This document shows positions 32,952 to 41,240 of a stretch of 64,000 bases of DNA, one piece after another (the first letter of the stretch is position 1; each line of letters starts with the position of its first letter). Position numbers and translations under genes: made by a program. The DNA comes from Lachnospiraceae bacterium. Lineage in GTDB: Bacteria > Bacillota > Clostridia > Lachnospirales > Lachnospiraceae. The notes below the pieces were generated by a model that had not been told where the DNA came from, searched no databases, and worked only from the letters and a program-made list of their open reading frames with translations. The stretch lies in the NCBI GenBank assembly GCA_021153325.1, contig JAGKTQ010000001.1, positions 1 to 64,000 on the forward strand, in the 5' to 3' direction.

Positions 32952-34280
32952 ATGGAAGTTAGGGAAAGAATTGATTTGTTGGAGCGTGCGGATATCGTGA
33001 ATTCGCTCTTGGCACGTTATGGGGTAAAATTCGGAATTTATAAGAACAACACTTTTCATGAGCAGCTTTTTCCATTTGATCCGATTCCAAGAGTAATTGG
33101 AAAGGAAGAGTTCGCCTATTTGGAAAAGGGTTTAAAGCAACGTGTACAGGCATTAAATTTATTCCTGAAGGATATTTATAATGAGAAGAAAATTCTAAAG
33201 GATAAAATTGTGCCGGAGGAGTTTATTTATGCTTCCAGTGGTTATCTTGCTCAGTGTGAGGGAATTGTACCATCCAAAGGAGTCTTTTCTCATATTTCCG
33301 GTATTGATCTGGTACTTGGAAAAGATGGAGTGTGGTATATCTTAGAAGATAATTTAAGAGTTCCATCCGGAGCATCTTATCCTATGATTGCAAGAGAGCT
33401 TTGCCGCAGGAGCAGCCCAAAGACATTTCAAAGTGTTTCGGTAGCGGATAACCGTTCCTATGCTGAACTATTAAAGAAAACATTGGATTATGTCAATACA
33501 GGAGGATTAACGGTCGTGTTGACACCGGGCAGATATAATGCCGCTTATTTTGAACATTCTTATCTTGCAGAAAAGATGAAGGTGCCGCTTGTTTCAAGTC
33601 ATGATCTGATCACAGAAAATGATAAGTTGTATTTTGTAGATTATAGCGGAAAGAAGGAACAGGTCGGAGCGGTTTACCGCCGTATTTCAGACGAATATTT
33701 AGATCCAATGAACTTTAATCATGAATCGGTCATTGGTGTTCCTCATATTTTTGATATTTATAGGAAAGGTAATGTGGCAATTGTAAATGCACCGGGAAAT
33801 GGTGTGGCGGATGATAAGGGAATTTATTATTTCGTACCGAAAATGATTCGTTATTATCTTGGGGAAGAACCAATTTTACATAATGCACCGACTTATTTAC
33901 CTTATTATGAAGAGGATATGACTTATGTCCTTGAGAATTTTGATAAGCTGGTATTAAAGGATGTGGCAGAAGCCGGCGGATACGGAGTTGTGTTTGGAAA
34001 TAGTATGAGTTCTAAGCAGAAGGAAGATTTCCTTGTTCTTTTAAAGAGAGAACCCCGCCGTTTCATTGCACAGGAAGTAATCGATTTTTGTGATCTGCCA
34101 ATTCAGGAAAAAGGAGAACAGTTTGAAAGAAAAGCGGATTTGCGAGCTTTCGTATTATCTTCTGATGAGCCTGTTGTATGGAAGAGCGGGCTTACAAGAT
34201 TTTCAAGAAATCCAGATTCCTTTATCGTAAATTCATCACAGGGAGGAGGATTTAAAGATACATGGGTGTTAAATCAGTAG
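32952..34280 (+). CDS. Circularly permuted ATP-grasp protein (COG2308/DUF404-407 type)
   Basis: This 442-residue protein belongs to the circularly permuted ATP-grasp family. The clues are FDPIPRVIGKEEFAYLEKGL near the N-terminus, then VLGKDGVWYILEDNLRVPSG with the metal-binding E and N, YRRISDEYLDP, and LVLKDVAEAGGYGVVFG for nucleotide binding. ATP-grasp ligases join a carboxylate to an amine through an acyl phosphate, and this branch is predicted to form peptide-like amide bonds; no substrate is known. TAGGAG precedes the ATG at 32952. It overlaps the alpha-E gene by 19 bases and heads a five-gene cassette. Confidence 0.88.
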   Translation: MEVRERIDLLERADIVNSLLARYGVKFGIYKNNTFHEQLFPFDPIPRVIGKEEFAYLEKGLKQRVQALNLFLKDIYNEKKILKDKIVPEEFIYASSGYLAQCEGIVPSKGVFSHISGIDLVLGKDGVWYILEDNLRVPSGASYPMIARELCRRSSPKTFQSVSVADNRSYAELLKKTLDYVNTGGLTVVLTPGRYNAAYFEHSYLAEKMKVPLVSSHDLITENDKLYFVDYSGKKEQVGAVYRRISDEYLDPMNFNHESVIGVPHIFDIYRKGNVAIVNAPGNGVADDKGIYYFVPKMIRYYLGEEPILHNAPTYLPYYEEDMTYVLENFDKLVLKDVAEAGGYGVVFGNSMSSKQKEDFLVLLKREPRRFIAQEVIDFCDLPIQEKGEQFERKADLRAFVLSSDEPVVWKSGLTRFSRNPDSFIVNSSQGGGFKDTWVLNQ

Positions 34281-34930
34281 AACATATAGACAGACTGTAC
34301 TGGCTTGGAAGATACTCTGAGCGGGTATATACAACAATAAAGCTCTATGGAAAGCGTTTTGACAGTATGATCGAAGAAGATGCAGAAGGGTATGAGGAAT
34401 TTTGCCAATCATTGGAAATTCCGAATATTTACACTTCTGTAGAAGATTTCAGAGAAAAATACCCTTTTGGAAGGGATGATCCAAATTCTATTTACAGCAA
34501 TCTGATGAGGGCATATGACAATGCCATAGAGCTGCGAGAGGAAATCGGCAGCGAGACATTGGCTTATGTGCAGATGGCTGTATATGAGCTGAATAAAGCG
34601 GCGATCAGCGATGCACCAATGATCGAATTTCAGAATATTTTGGATGATACACTTGCTTTTTGGGGCATTGTAGATGATCAGATTGAAGATGAGGAGACTC
34701 GAAATATTATAAAACTTGGTAAACGAGTGGAGCGGATTGACTTATATGGAAGACTTCGTGTGGACCGCGCTTCTATGAGAAGGGAAGTTCATCGTATTAA
34801 CGGTAGGATTGACAGATCAGGTCTTCGATATAATAAACAGGCACTTGCAAGGATCAACGAACTTATTGAAGAAGAAGACTTGAATTATCCAGAAATCGTG
34901 AGGGAAATCGAGAAAATACTGGAGGTTTAA
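34262..34930 (+). CDS. Alpha-E domain protein (COG2307/DUF403), short form
   Basis: This 222-residue all-helical protein opens with VEHIDRLYWLGRYSERVYTT, the hallmark start of the alpha-E family, and continues with DDPNSIYSNLMRAYDNAIEL and IIKLGKRVERIDLYGRL. Usual members have about 300 residues, so this is a compact form. Alpha-E proteins are found fused or adjacent to circularly permuted ATP-grasp proteins and are thought to act with them; their reaction is unknown. The ATG lies inside the end of the ATP-grasp gene, and the GGAGGAGG upstream gives coupled translation. Confidence 0.87.
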   Translation: MGVKSVEHIDRLYWLGRYSERVYTTIKLYGKRFDSMIEEDAEGYEEFCQSLEIPNIYTSVEDFREKYPFGRDDPNSIYSNLMRAYDNAIELREEIGSETLAYVQMAVYELNKAAISDAPMIEFQNILDDTLAFWGIVDDQIEDEETRNIIKLGKRVERIDLYGRLRVDRASMRREVHRINGRIDRSGLRYNKQALARINELIEEEDLNYPEIVREIEKILEV

Positions 34931-34934
34931 GAGG

Positions 34935-35786
34935 GTGAAAAAGCTGAAATTCAGGTATGCGCTTAGGATTGAGTTCGACATGCCGGTAACACAGCACAGC
35001 TTCACGGTACGCTGTTTGCCTGTATCCGATGAAAGGCAGGCAATCTTACAACAAAATATTCACATTCTGCCGAAGGAATTCCTAAGTGAAAACAGGGATT
35101 CCTTCGGTAATATTTATTTTTTTGGAAGAACAGAAGCACCGCATAATCTGTTTGAAGTTGTGACAGAAGGAATAGCGCAGACGGGGCTTGCGAAAGGAAC
35201 AAAAGCAGAAGAAGAATATCGGCTTGGTATGTTTTTAGGGCAGACATTTTATACAAAGCCGGATGAAGCGTTGAAAGCATTTTTTGATGGAATGAAAATA
35301 CCTGCCGGAACAAGACTTCAAAAGAGTCAGTTTATTATGGAAGCAATACGTGAAAAGTTTGCGTATGTGTCAGGAGTAACTAATATTTCCACTACAGCGG
35401 CACAGGCGTGGAAAATGAAACAAGGCGTGTGTCAGGACTATTCTCATATCATGCTGTCTTTATGCAGAATGGCAGGAATCCCTTGTCGTTATGTAGCAGG
35501 GATGCTGATAGGAGAGGGTTTAAGCCATGCATGGGTGGAAATTGAAGAGGATGGAATGTGGTATGGACTAGATCCAACAAACGGAACAGAGGTATTGGAA
35601 GATCATATCAAAATATCCCATGGAAGGGATTATGAAGACTGTCTGATCAATCAAGGTGTTTTTACCGGACTTGCAAAGCAGTCACAAAGTATATCCGTCA
35701 GTGTGATGGAGGAAGTAGAAGAAAAGAAAGAAGGGAAAGAGAAGCATGATCACATCAATAGCCAGTGTACCTCTTCCAGTAGATGA
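34935..35786 (+). CDS. Transglutaminase-like cysteine peptidase/transferase
   Basis: This 283-residue protein has an N-terminal beta domain (about 1-110) and a transglutaminase core. The catalytic triad is readable: cysteine in KQGVCQDYSHIMLSLCRMAG, histidine in GLSHAWVEIEEDG and aspartate in WYGLDPTNG. Such enzymes cleave or transfer amide bonds. In the ATP-grasp/alpha-E gene sets it is the usual third partner. The start is a GTG four bases after the alpha-E stop. The last 41 bases overlap the next gene. The C-terminal 30 residues are charged and probably disordered. Confidence 0.9.
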   Translation: MKKLKFRYALRIEFDMPVTQHSFTVRCLPVSDERQAILQQNIHILPKEFLSENRDSFGNIYFFGRTEAPHNLFEVVTEGIAQTGLAKGTKAEEEYRLGMFLGQTFYTKPDEALKAFFDGMKIPAGTRLQKSQFIMEAIREKFAYVSGVTNISTTAAQAWKMKQGVCQDYSHIMLSLCRMAGIPCRYVAGMLIGEGLSHAWVEIEEDGMWYGLDPTNGTEVLEDHIKISHGRDYEDCLINQGVFTGLAKQSQSISVSVMEEVEEKKEGKEKHDHINSQCTSSSR

Positions 35787-36687
35787 AACATTGGAAATTA
35801 AAAAAAATCGTTTTGTCCCGGAAGATGGTGGAAACGGGAGACGTATCAGCATTGTGACTGGTATACATGGAGATGAACTGGAGGGACAGCTTGTCTGTTA
35901 CGAGGTAGCTAGAAAAATACGGGAGAATCCGCAGAAACTGTTAGGAACGGTCGATCTGTATCCAGCATTAAATCCTTTGGGGATTGATTCCATTACGCGT
36001 GGTATTCCGGGATTTGATCTGGACATGAATCGTATATTTCCTGGAGTACCGGATGGCGCAATGACGGAGTATCTGGCAACAAGGATTGTAAAAGATCTGG
36101 TCGGTTCGGATCTTTGTCTGGATATTCATGCCAGCAATATTTATTTAACGGAGCTGCCACAAATAAGAATTAATGAATTACATAAAGAAACATTAGTACC
36201 TTTGGCGAAGGAAGCAAATGTAGATTTTGTCTGGGTGCATGGTGCAAATACGGTCTTAGAGTCCACTTTAGCGCACAGCATGAATAGTCTGGGCGTTCCT
36301 ACACTTGTAGCGGAAATGGGGGTTGGTATGCGCCTGACACCAGAATATGCGAAGCAGCTTACTGATGGAATCTTTCGTTTAATGCAAAGGCTGCATATTT
36401 GGGAAAAAGAAGAGATACAAGTGAAAGAGCCGATCATATCGGAAAATCCAGATGAAATCTGTTATATGAATGCACCGGTATCAGGATTATTTCTGAAGAA
36501 AAAGAAACATGGTGTAATAGTTGAAAAAGGGGAAGAGATCGGTGCTATTTTAAATCCGTATACAGGTGAGATTATGGAAAGTATCACCGCACCTTCCAAA
36601 GGGCTTTTATTTACGATAAGAGAATATCCGGTAGTAGATGAAGGTTCTCTTCTTGCAAGAATTTTAAAGAGAGAGGTGGAAGCATAA
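35746..36687 (+). CDS. M14-family (AstE/AspA-like) zinc hydrolase, intact active site
   Basis: This 313-residue protein is of the succinylglutamate desuccinylase/aspartoacylase branch. The zinc ligands are visible as H and E in TGIHGDELEGQL and H in CLDIHASN, with FDLDMNRIFPG between them. A catalytic glutamate is plausible in LVAEMGVGM. The C-terminal part (about 235-310) is a lipoyl-like beta-barrel (APVSGLFLKKKKHGVIVEKG), usual for the family. It should cleave an amide bond of an N-acyl amino acid or small peptide. It overlaps the transglutaminase gene by 41 bases, so it belongs to the same operon. Confidence 0.9.
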   Translation: MITSIASVPLPVDETLEIKKNRFVPEDGGNGRRISIVTGIHGDELEGQLVCYEVARKIRENPQKLLGTVDLYPALNPLGIDSITRGIPGFDLDMNRIFPGVPDGAMTEYLATRIVKDLVGSDLCLDIHASNIYLTELPQIRINELHKETLVPLAKEANVDFVWVHGANTVLESTLAHSMNSLGVPTLVAEMGVGMRLTPEYAKQLTDGIFRLMQRLHIWEKEEIQVKEPIISENPDEICYMNAPVSGLFLKKKKHGVIVEKGEEIGAILNPYTGEIMESITAPSKGLLFTIREYPVVDEGSLLARILKREVEA

Positions 36688-37610
36688 TGGAAAAGGAACT
36701 CATTTATAAAATTCCATCCATCTATCGGGATGATTTTCGTATTCATGGGTATCGATTTGGCAGTGGAGAAAAAACACTTTGCATTATCGGAAGTATGCGA
36801 GGGAATGAATATCAGCAGATATATACTTGCTCGCAGCTTGTGAAGACTTTGAAAAAATTGGAACAGGAAGGCAAACTTTGTGAAGAAAAAGAAGTACTTG
36901 TTATTCCATCTTTAAATCCATGTTCCATGAACATTGAAAAACGTTTTTGGCCTACGGACAATACAGACATTAATCGAATGTTTCCGGGGTATACATTAGG
37001 AGAGACAACACAGCGTATCGCAGCAGGTGTATTTGAAAAGATCTCTGCCTACAAAAATGGAATTCAGTTTCCGTCTTTTTATATGCCAGGAAAATTTTGC
37101 CCTCATGTCCGTATGATGAAGACTGGCTATGAAAATGTAGAAAAGGCAAGGCAGTTCGGACTTCCTTATATCGTGTTAAAAGTACCGAAGCCTTATGATA
37201 CGACTACTTTGAATTATAACTGGCAAGTATGGGAAACAGATGCGTTCAGTTTATATGGCACTTCCACAGAGCAGTTAGACGAAGAAAGTGCACAGGAGAT
37301 CATTCGGTGTATTTTGCGTTTTATGGAAGGAAATGGAATCTTAAAGGAAGAAGTTACAACACCTTTGGAGTCCAAAGTATTTTCGGATCGGGAAATGGTG
37401 TCGGTACGACCGCATAAATCTGGTATTTATAAAAGTATGGTCTCCGTGCAGGAGAGAGTAATAAAAGGGCAGCTTTTAGCATATATTTTAGATGCCTGTG
37501 AAGGGGAGATCATAGAGGAATTACGCGCACCAGTGGATGGAGTCGTATTTTTTGAACATGATAAGCCCTTAGTATATGCGAATACCGCGGTCATTAAATT
37601 ATTACCATAA
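36687..37610 (+). CDS. M14-family paralogue with degenerate zinc site
   Basis: This 307-residue protein follows the plan of the gene before it, including NTDINRMFPGYTLGETTQRI and the C-terminal barrel (HKSGIYKSMVSVQERVIKGQ). Key residues are changed. The HGDE motif of its neighbour is SMRGNEYQQ here, so the first zinc histidine is lost. The stretch that should hold DIH reads NGIQFPSF. Only the glutamate remains. It is probably catalytically dead or altered, perhaps a regulatory partner in a heteromer with the intact enzyme. It starts on the last base of the previous stop codon (TAATG), so the two are tightly coupled. Confidence 0.85.
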   Translation: MEKELIYKIPSIYRDDFRIHGYRFGSGEKTLCIIGSMRGNEYQQIYTCSQLVKTLKKLEQEGKLCEEKEVLVIPSLNPCSMNIEKRFWPTDNTDINRMFPGYTLGETTQRIAAGVFEKISAYKNGIQFPSFYMPGKFCPHVRMMKTGYENVEKARQFGLPYIVLKVPKPYDTTTLNYNWQVWETDAFSLYGTSTEQLDEESAQEIIRCILRFMEGNGILKEEVTTPLESKVFSDREMVSVRPHKSGIYKSMVSVQERVIKGQLLAYILDACEGEIIEELRAPVDGVVFFEHDKPLVYANTAVIKLLP

Positions 37611-37618
37611 AAAAGTAG

Positions 37619-37647
37619 TTGACAATAGTATCAAAATATAATACAGT
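37619..37647 (+). promoter_or_regulatory. Promoter of the second amino-acid ABC operon
   Basis: TTGACA (37619-37624), 17 bases, TACAGT (37642-37647), starting 9 bases after the M14 paralogue. A leader of about 135 bases follows. Confidence 0.65.
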
Positions 37648-37695
37648 AATCCTATCAACATAGTATGAAAAGAGGGAGAGCGGATTTGAGAACAT

Positions 37696-37725
37696 GCAGG
37701 GAGCAGAAAACGCCCCTGCTTTTTG
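37696..37725 (+). terminator. Terminator in the leader of the second amino-acid ABC operon
   Basis: GCAGGG-A-GC (37696-37704) pairs with GCCCCTGC (37712-37719), followed by five Ts. It may end the ATP-grasp operon, attenuate the ABC operon, or both. Confidence 0.78.
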
Positions 37726-37788
37726 TATTTGTGAACGGTTGTACAAGAACCTTTTATTTAGCGGTGCAATAAGATGAAAGGAGGGCAT

Positions 37789-38469
37789 ATGGATATTCAT
37801 TTTATAAAGGAAAATATTCCGCTATATGTGGAGGCGGCAGGTCTGACAGTTCGTATTGCGCTCATCGGAATTTTATGTGCATTTTTGGTGGGACTGTTTT
37901 GCAGTATGATACGTTATTTGAAAGTGCCGATATTGAAAGGAATGGTACAGGGATATATTGAACTGTCCAGAAATACGCCATTATTAATACAGTTGTATTT
38001 TTTATATTTTGGACTGCCCAAAATTGGAATTTTATTCAGTTCTGAACAATGTGCCATTATAGGGCTTGCTTTTCAAGGAGGAAGTTATATGGCAGAAGCG
38101 TTTCGAAGTGGCTTGGAAAGTGTGTCAAAAGTACAGAAGGACACGGGACTTAGTCTGGGAATGACAGAAAAACAGGTACTGCAGTATGTTGTTCTGCCAC
38201 AGGCAATTTCCACATCTGTACCGGTCTTTTGTGCCAATGTCATATTCCTGATAAAAGAAACTTCGGTATTCAGCGCGGTCGCATTGGCAGATTTGATGTT
38301 TGTTACAAAGGACTTGATAGGAATTTATTATAAAACAGATGAAGCATTGTGGATGCTTGTAATAGCATATCTGCTGTTACTCTTGCCTATCTCAATTCTT
38401 AGTTCTGTGTTGGAAAGGAAGGTGCGATATGCAGGATTTGGGAATACAAGTACTGTTTCGGGGAAATAA
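37789..38469 (+). CDS. Amino-acid ABC transporter permease, first subunit
   Basis: This 226-residue permease has the HisMQ-type core: AAGLTVRIALIGILCAFLVG, LSRNTPLLIQLYFLYFGLPK, the EAA loop AEAFRSGLESVSKVQKDTGL and YVVLPQAISTSVP. AAAGGAGGG lies upstream of the ATG at 37789, which is therefore preferred to the ATG at 37774. It overlaps the second permease by 41 bases, so the two probably form a heterodimer. The operon continues with an ATPase and a binding protein. Confidence 0.92.
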   Translation: MDIHFIKENIPLYVEAAGLTVRIALIGILCAFLVGLFCSMIRYLKVPILKGMVQGYIELSRNTPLLIQLYFLYFGLPKIGILFSSEQCAIIGLAFQGGSYMAEAFRSGLESVSKVQKDTGLSLGMTEKQVLQYVVLPQAISTSVPVFCANVIFLIKETSVFSAVALADLMFVTKDLIGIYYKTDEALWMLVIAYLLLLLPISILSSVLERKVRYAGFGNTSTVSGK

Positions 38470-39106
38470 TTTCCTGAGGCTTTTGGAAGGAATGTGGGCA
38501 GCACTTCGTATCGCATTGATTGCTATGGCATTGTCTGTGCTGCTTGGATTTTTATTTGGAATGCTCATGACGATTCACAACAGGGCAATCCAATGTATCA
38601 GTAGAATATATTTGGAAACTGTTCGTATTATGCCGCAGCTTGTGCTGCTTTTCTTAGTTTATTTTGGGGCAGCAAAACATATGGGGGTCAATTTGTCGGG
38701 AGAGATGGCTTCTATTCTTGTTTTCACTTTTTGGGGAACGGCGGAGATGGGAGATTTAGTCAGGAGTGCGCTCATAGCGGTTCCAACCCACCAGTACGAG
38801 AGTGGTGCTGCACTTGGCATGAAGAAATGGCAGACCTATTTTTATATTGTGATACCGCAGTCTGTTCGCAGACTTCTTCCGTCAGCGGTAAGTCTGTTGA
38901 CACGTATGATCAAGACAACGTCACTTGTCGTTTTGATCGGTGTGGTAGAAGTGGTAAAGGTTGGAAAACAGATCATTGATGCTTCCCGATACACAAATCC
39001 GAAAGCGGCACTTTGGGTATATGGAGCAATCTTTTTGTTGTATTTTGCAGTCTGCTTTCCCTTTTCCAAGTTAGCAGCCGTGTTAGAACGAAAATTAGCA
39101 GAGTAA
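38429..39106 (+). CDS. Amino-acid ABC transporter permease, second subunit
   Basis: This 225-residue permease is the partner of the preceding gene. It shows LLEGMWAALRIALIAMALSV, LETVRIMPQLVLLFLVYFGA, an EAA loop around LVRSALIAVPTHQYESGAALG and VIPQSVRRLLPSAVSLLTR. Its ATG has AAGGAAGG upstream inside the first permease gene. The RxxPQL motif, in place of RGTPLL, is typical of the divergent partner in PEB1/GluCD-like systems. Confidence 0.91.
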   Translation: MQDLGIQVLFRGNNFLRLLEGMWAALRIALIAMALSVLLGFLFGMLMTIHNRAIQCISRIYLETVRIMPQLVLLFLVYFGAAKHMGVNLSGEMASILVFTFWGTAEMGDLVRSALIAVPTHQYESGAALGMKKWQTYFYIVIPQSVRRLLPSAVSLLTRMIKTTSLVVLIGVVEVVKVGKQIIDASRYTNPKAALWVYGAIFLLYFAVCFPFSKLAAVLERKLAE

Positions 39107-39119
39107 GGAGGCAGGCAAA

Positions 39120-39872
39120 ATGGAACCAATATTGCAGACGAAGCATTTACAAAAATCTTATGATGGAAGTCACCAAATTTTGAAAGACATTAATTTTTCG
39201 ATCAAGCAGGGGGAAGTTGTTGTTATTGTGGGACCATCCGGTTGTGGAAAAAGTACTTTTTTAAAATGTTTAAATATGCTGGAACCAATGGATCGTGGTG
39301 AAATATATCTGGATGGGAAGTCCATAGAGAGAGAAGGGAAAAATATTTCGTTGTATCGCCAAAAAGTCGGCATGGTATTTCAGAGCTACGAATTATTTCC
39401 TCATTTGAATGTGATGGATAATCTTTTGCTTGCGCCAAGGAAAGTGCAAAAACGCAAAAAAGAAGAGATACAAAAAGAGGCAGAAACATTACTTTTGCGA
39501 GTTGGACTTTGGGAAAAAAGGAAGGCTTATCCGAGAGAGCTTTCGGGAGGACAGAAACAACGTGTAGCCATTGTGAGGGCACTTTTAATGCATCCTGAGG
39601 TCTTACTGTTAGATGAAATCACGGCGGCACTAGATCCGGAGATGGTTCGCGAAGTGTTGCAGGTCGTGCAGGAATTGGCAAAAGAAGGCATGACAATGGT
39701 AATCGTTACGCACGAGATGAAATTTGCAAAAGCGGTTGCTGACCGAGTGCTTTTTATGGATGGAGGAATCATTGTGGAAGAAGAAAATCCACAGGAATTT
39801 TTTGTTTATCCGAAAACAGACAGGGCGAAACAGTTTTTAAATACATTCCATTATGCAGCATTAGAGATTTAA
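39120..39872 (+). CDS. Amino-acid ABC transporter ATP-binding protein
   Basis: This 250-residue ATPase has Walker A GPSGCGKST, Q-loop VFQSYELFPHLN, signature LSGGQKQRVAIVRA, Walker B VLLLDEITAALDP and H-loop IVTHEMKFA. The Walker B segment carries EIT where most relatives, including the one at 31091, have EPT. It is a polar amino-acid importer subunit and lies between the permeases and the binding protein, with GGAGG before its ATG. Confidence 0.94.
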   Translation: MEPILQTKHLQKSYDGSHQILKDINFSIKQGEVVVIVGPSGCGKSTFLKCLNMLEPMDRGEIYLDGKSIEREGKNISLYRQKVGMVFQSYELFPHLNVMDNLLLAPRKVQKRKKEEIQKEAETLLLRVGLWEKRKAYPRELSGGQKQRVAIVRALLMHPEVLLLDEITAALDPEMVREVLQVVQELAKEGMTMVIVTHEMKFAKAVADRVLFMDGGIIVEEENPQEFFVYPKTDRAKQFLNTFHYAALEI

Positions 39873-39921
39873 AAAAGAAATATAGAAACAGAATAATAAA
39901 AAGGAAAAAGGGAGAATGATT

Positions 39922-40809
39922 ATGAAAAAGAAATTATTATCGATGTTACTTGTGGCAGGTGTGTTAACAGGTATACTGACAGGCTGTGGTCTGACGGAAA
40001 CAGGAAGCAGCAAGGAAGAGGGGACTTTCGCTACACAAAATACAGCACAGGCACGTACAATTGCAGAGATCAAAGAAGAGGGTAAGATTAGAATTGGCGT
40101 ATTTAGTGATAAAAATCCTTTTGGATATGTAGATGAAAATGGAGAAGTGCAGGGCTATGATGTATATTTTGCAAAGCGTTTGGCAAAGGACTTACTTGGC
40201 AGTGAAGATGCGGTAGAGTTCGTTTATGTGGAAGCAGCCAATCGTGTGGAATATTTGCAGGCAGGGAAAGTGGATGTGATCTTAGCCAACTTTACGGTCA
40301 CTGAGGAGCGAAGCGAAAAAGTTGATTTTGCTTTGCCGTATATGAAAGTAGCTTTGGGTGTTGTGTCTCCAGACGGTGCACAGATCACAGATGTAGAGCA
40401 GTTAAAAGATAAGACACTGATCGTTGTAAAAGGAACTACGGCAGAAACATATTTTGAAAAGAATTATCCGGAAGTGAAGCTGTTAAAGTTTGACGAATAC
40501 CAGGAGGCATACGACGCCTTGCTAGATGGAAGAGGGGATGCTTTCTCGACAGATAATACAGAGGTATTAGCCTGGGCAATTATTCATGATGGATATACAG
40601 TAGGAATCACTTCTTTAGGGGAATTGGAGACGATCGCACCAGCGGTACAAAAAGGCAACACAGAATTAAGAGACTGGATCAATGAGGAAATTATAGTACT
40701 AGCCGAAGAACAGTTTTTTCATCAAAATTTTGAGGAAACATTAAAGCCGGTCTATGGAGAAGACGTAGATCCGGATAGCCTTGTAGTCGAAGGCGGAGTA
40801 GTAGAATAA
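39922..40809 (+). CDS. Amino-acid ABC transporter, substrate-binding lipoprotein
   Basis: This 295-residue lipoprotein has a lipobox (LTGCG, cysteine near residue 22) and an SBP_bac_3 domain: KIRIGVFSDKNPFGYVDENG, GYDVYFAKRLAKDLLG, AGKVDVILANFTVTEERSEKV and the LPY/KGTTAE segments. The pattern FGYVDENGEVQGYDV resembles PEB1-like aspartate/glutamate or cystine binders. It is the last gene of the permease-permease-ATPase-SBP operon. The ATG at 39922 fits the GGGAG site better than ATG 39916. A terminator follows. Confidence 0.92.
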   Translation: MKKKLLSMLLVAGVLTGILTGCGLTETGSSKEEGTFATQNTAQARTIAEIKEEGKIRIGVFSDKNPFGYVDENGEVQGYDVYFAKRLAKDLLGSEDAVEFVYVEAANRVEYLQAGKVDVILANFTVTEERSEKVDFALPYMKVALGVVSPDGAQITDVEQLKDKTLIVVKGTTAETYFEKNYPEVKLLKFDEYQEAYDALLDGRGDAFSTDNTEVLAWAIIHDGYTVGITSLGELETIAPAVQKGNTELRDWINEEIIVLAEEQFFHQNFEETLKPVYGEDVDPDSLVVEGGVVE

Positions 40810-40836
40810 AATAGCAAAGTCTTAATGAGAAACAGG

Positions 40837-40875
40837 AAAACAGCTTTGTATGCATTGGTGCAGCAAGGCTGTTTT
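40837..40875 (+). terminator. Intrinsic terminator of the second ABC operon
   Basis: AAAACAGCTT (40837-40846) pairs with AAGGCTGTTT (40865-40874), with one G-U pair, followed by an interrupted T-rich run. Confidence 0.65.
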
Positions 40876-40911
40876 AATTTTGCAAATAAAGAAAAAAAGA
40901 CACAGAAAGGG

Positions 40912-40939
40912 TTGACAAAGCATAAGATAAGTGTATAAT
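40912..40939 (+). promoter_or_regulatory. Promoter of the metal-efflux operon
   Basis: TTGACA (40912-40917), 16 bases, TATAAT (40934-40939). The start falls just before or within the operator that follows. Confidence 0.85.
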
Positions 40940-40947
40940 AAAATCAA

Positions 40948-40971
40948 ACATATGAACAAATGCTCATATGT
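40948..40971. promoter_or_regulatory. SmtB/CadC-type operator (12-2-12-like palindrome)
   Basis: The 24-base imperfect palindrome contains ATATGAACA and TGCTCATAT, matching the ArsR/SmtB operator pattern. It overlaps the transcription start, so the repressor encoded at 43143 should block the operon until metal binds. Confidence 0.82.
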
Positions 40972-41000
40972 AAAAATAAAAATGAGAGAGGGATACCACT

Positions 41001-41219
41001 ATGAAAAAAACTTATAAAATTGATGTAGATTGTGCAAATTGTGCAAATAAGATGGAAGAAGCAGCGAAAAAGACAGCTGGTGTAAAGGATGCAACAGTTA
41101 ATTTTATGACATTAAAGATGATTGTTGAGTTTGAAGAAGGACAGGATCCGAAAGCAGTTATGCAGGAAGTTTTGAAAAACTGCAAAAAGGTAGAGGATGA
41201 CTGCGAAATCTTTTTGTAA
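41001..41219 (+). CDS. HMA-domain metal chaperone
   Basis: This 72-residue protein is a single ferredoxin-like HMA domain with the metal motif VDCANCANKM (DCxxC) near residue 10. It resembles CopZ and the detached N-terminal domain of CadA/ZntA. The ATPase encoded next lacks an N-terminal HMA domain, so this small protein probably supplies that function in trans. The C-terminal DDCEIF adds a further cysteine and acidic residues, which could tune it for Zn2+ or Cd2+. Confidence 0.9.
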   Translation: MKKTYKIDVDCANCANKMEEAAKKTAGVKDATVNFMTLKMIVEFEEGQDPKAVMQEVLKNCKKVEDDCEIFL

Positions 41220-41240
41220 TTTGAAGGTAGGTGAAGCAGT

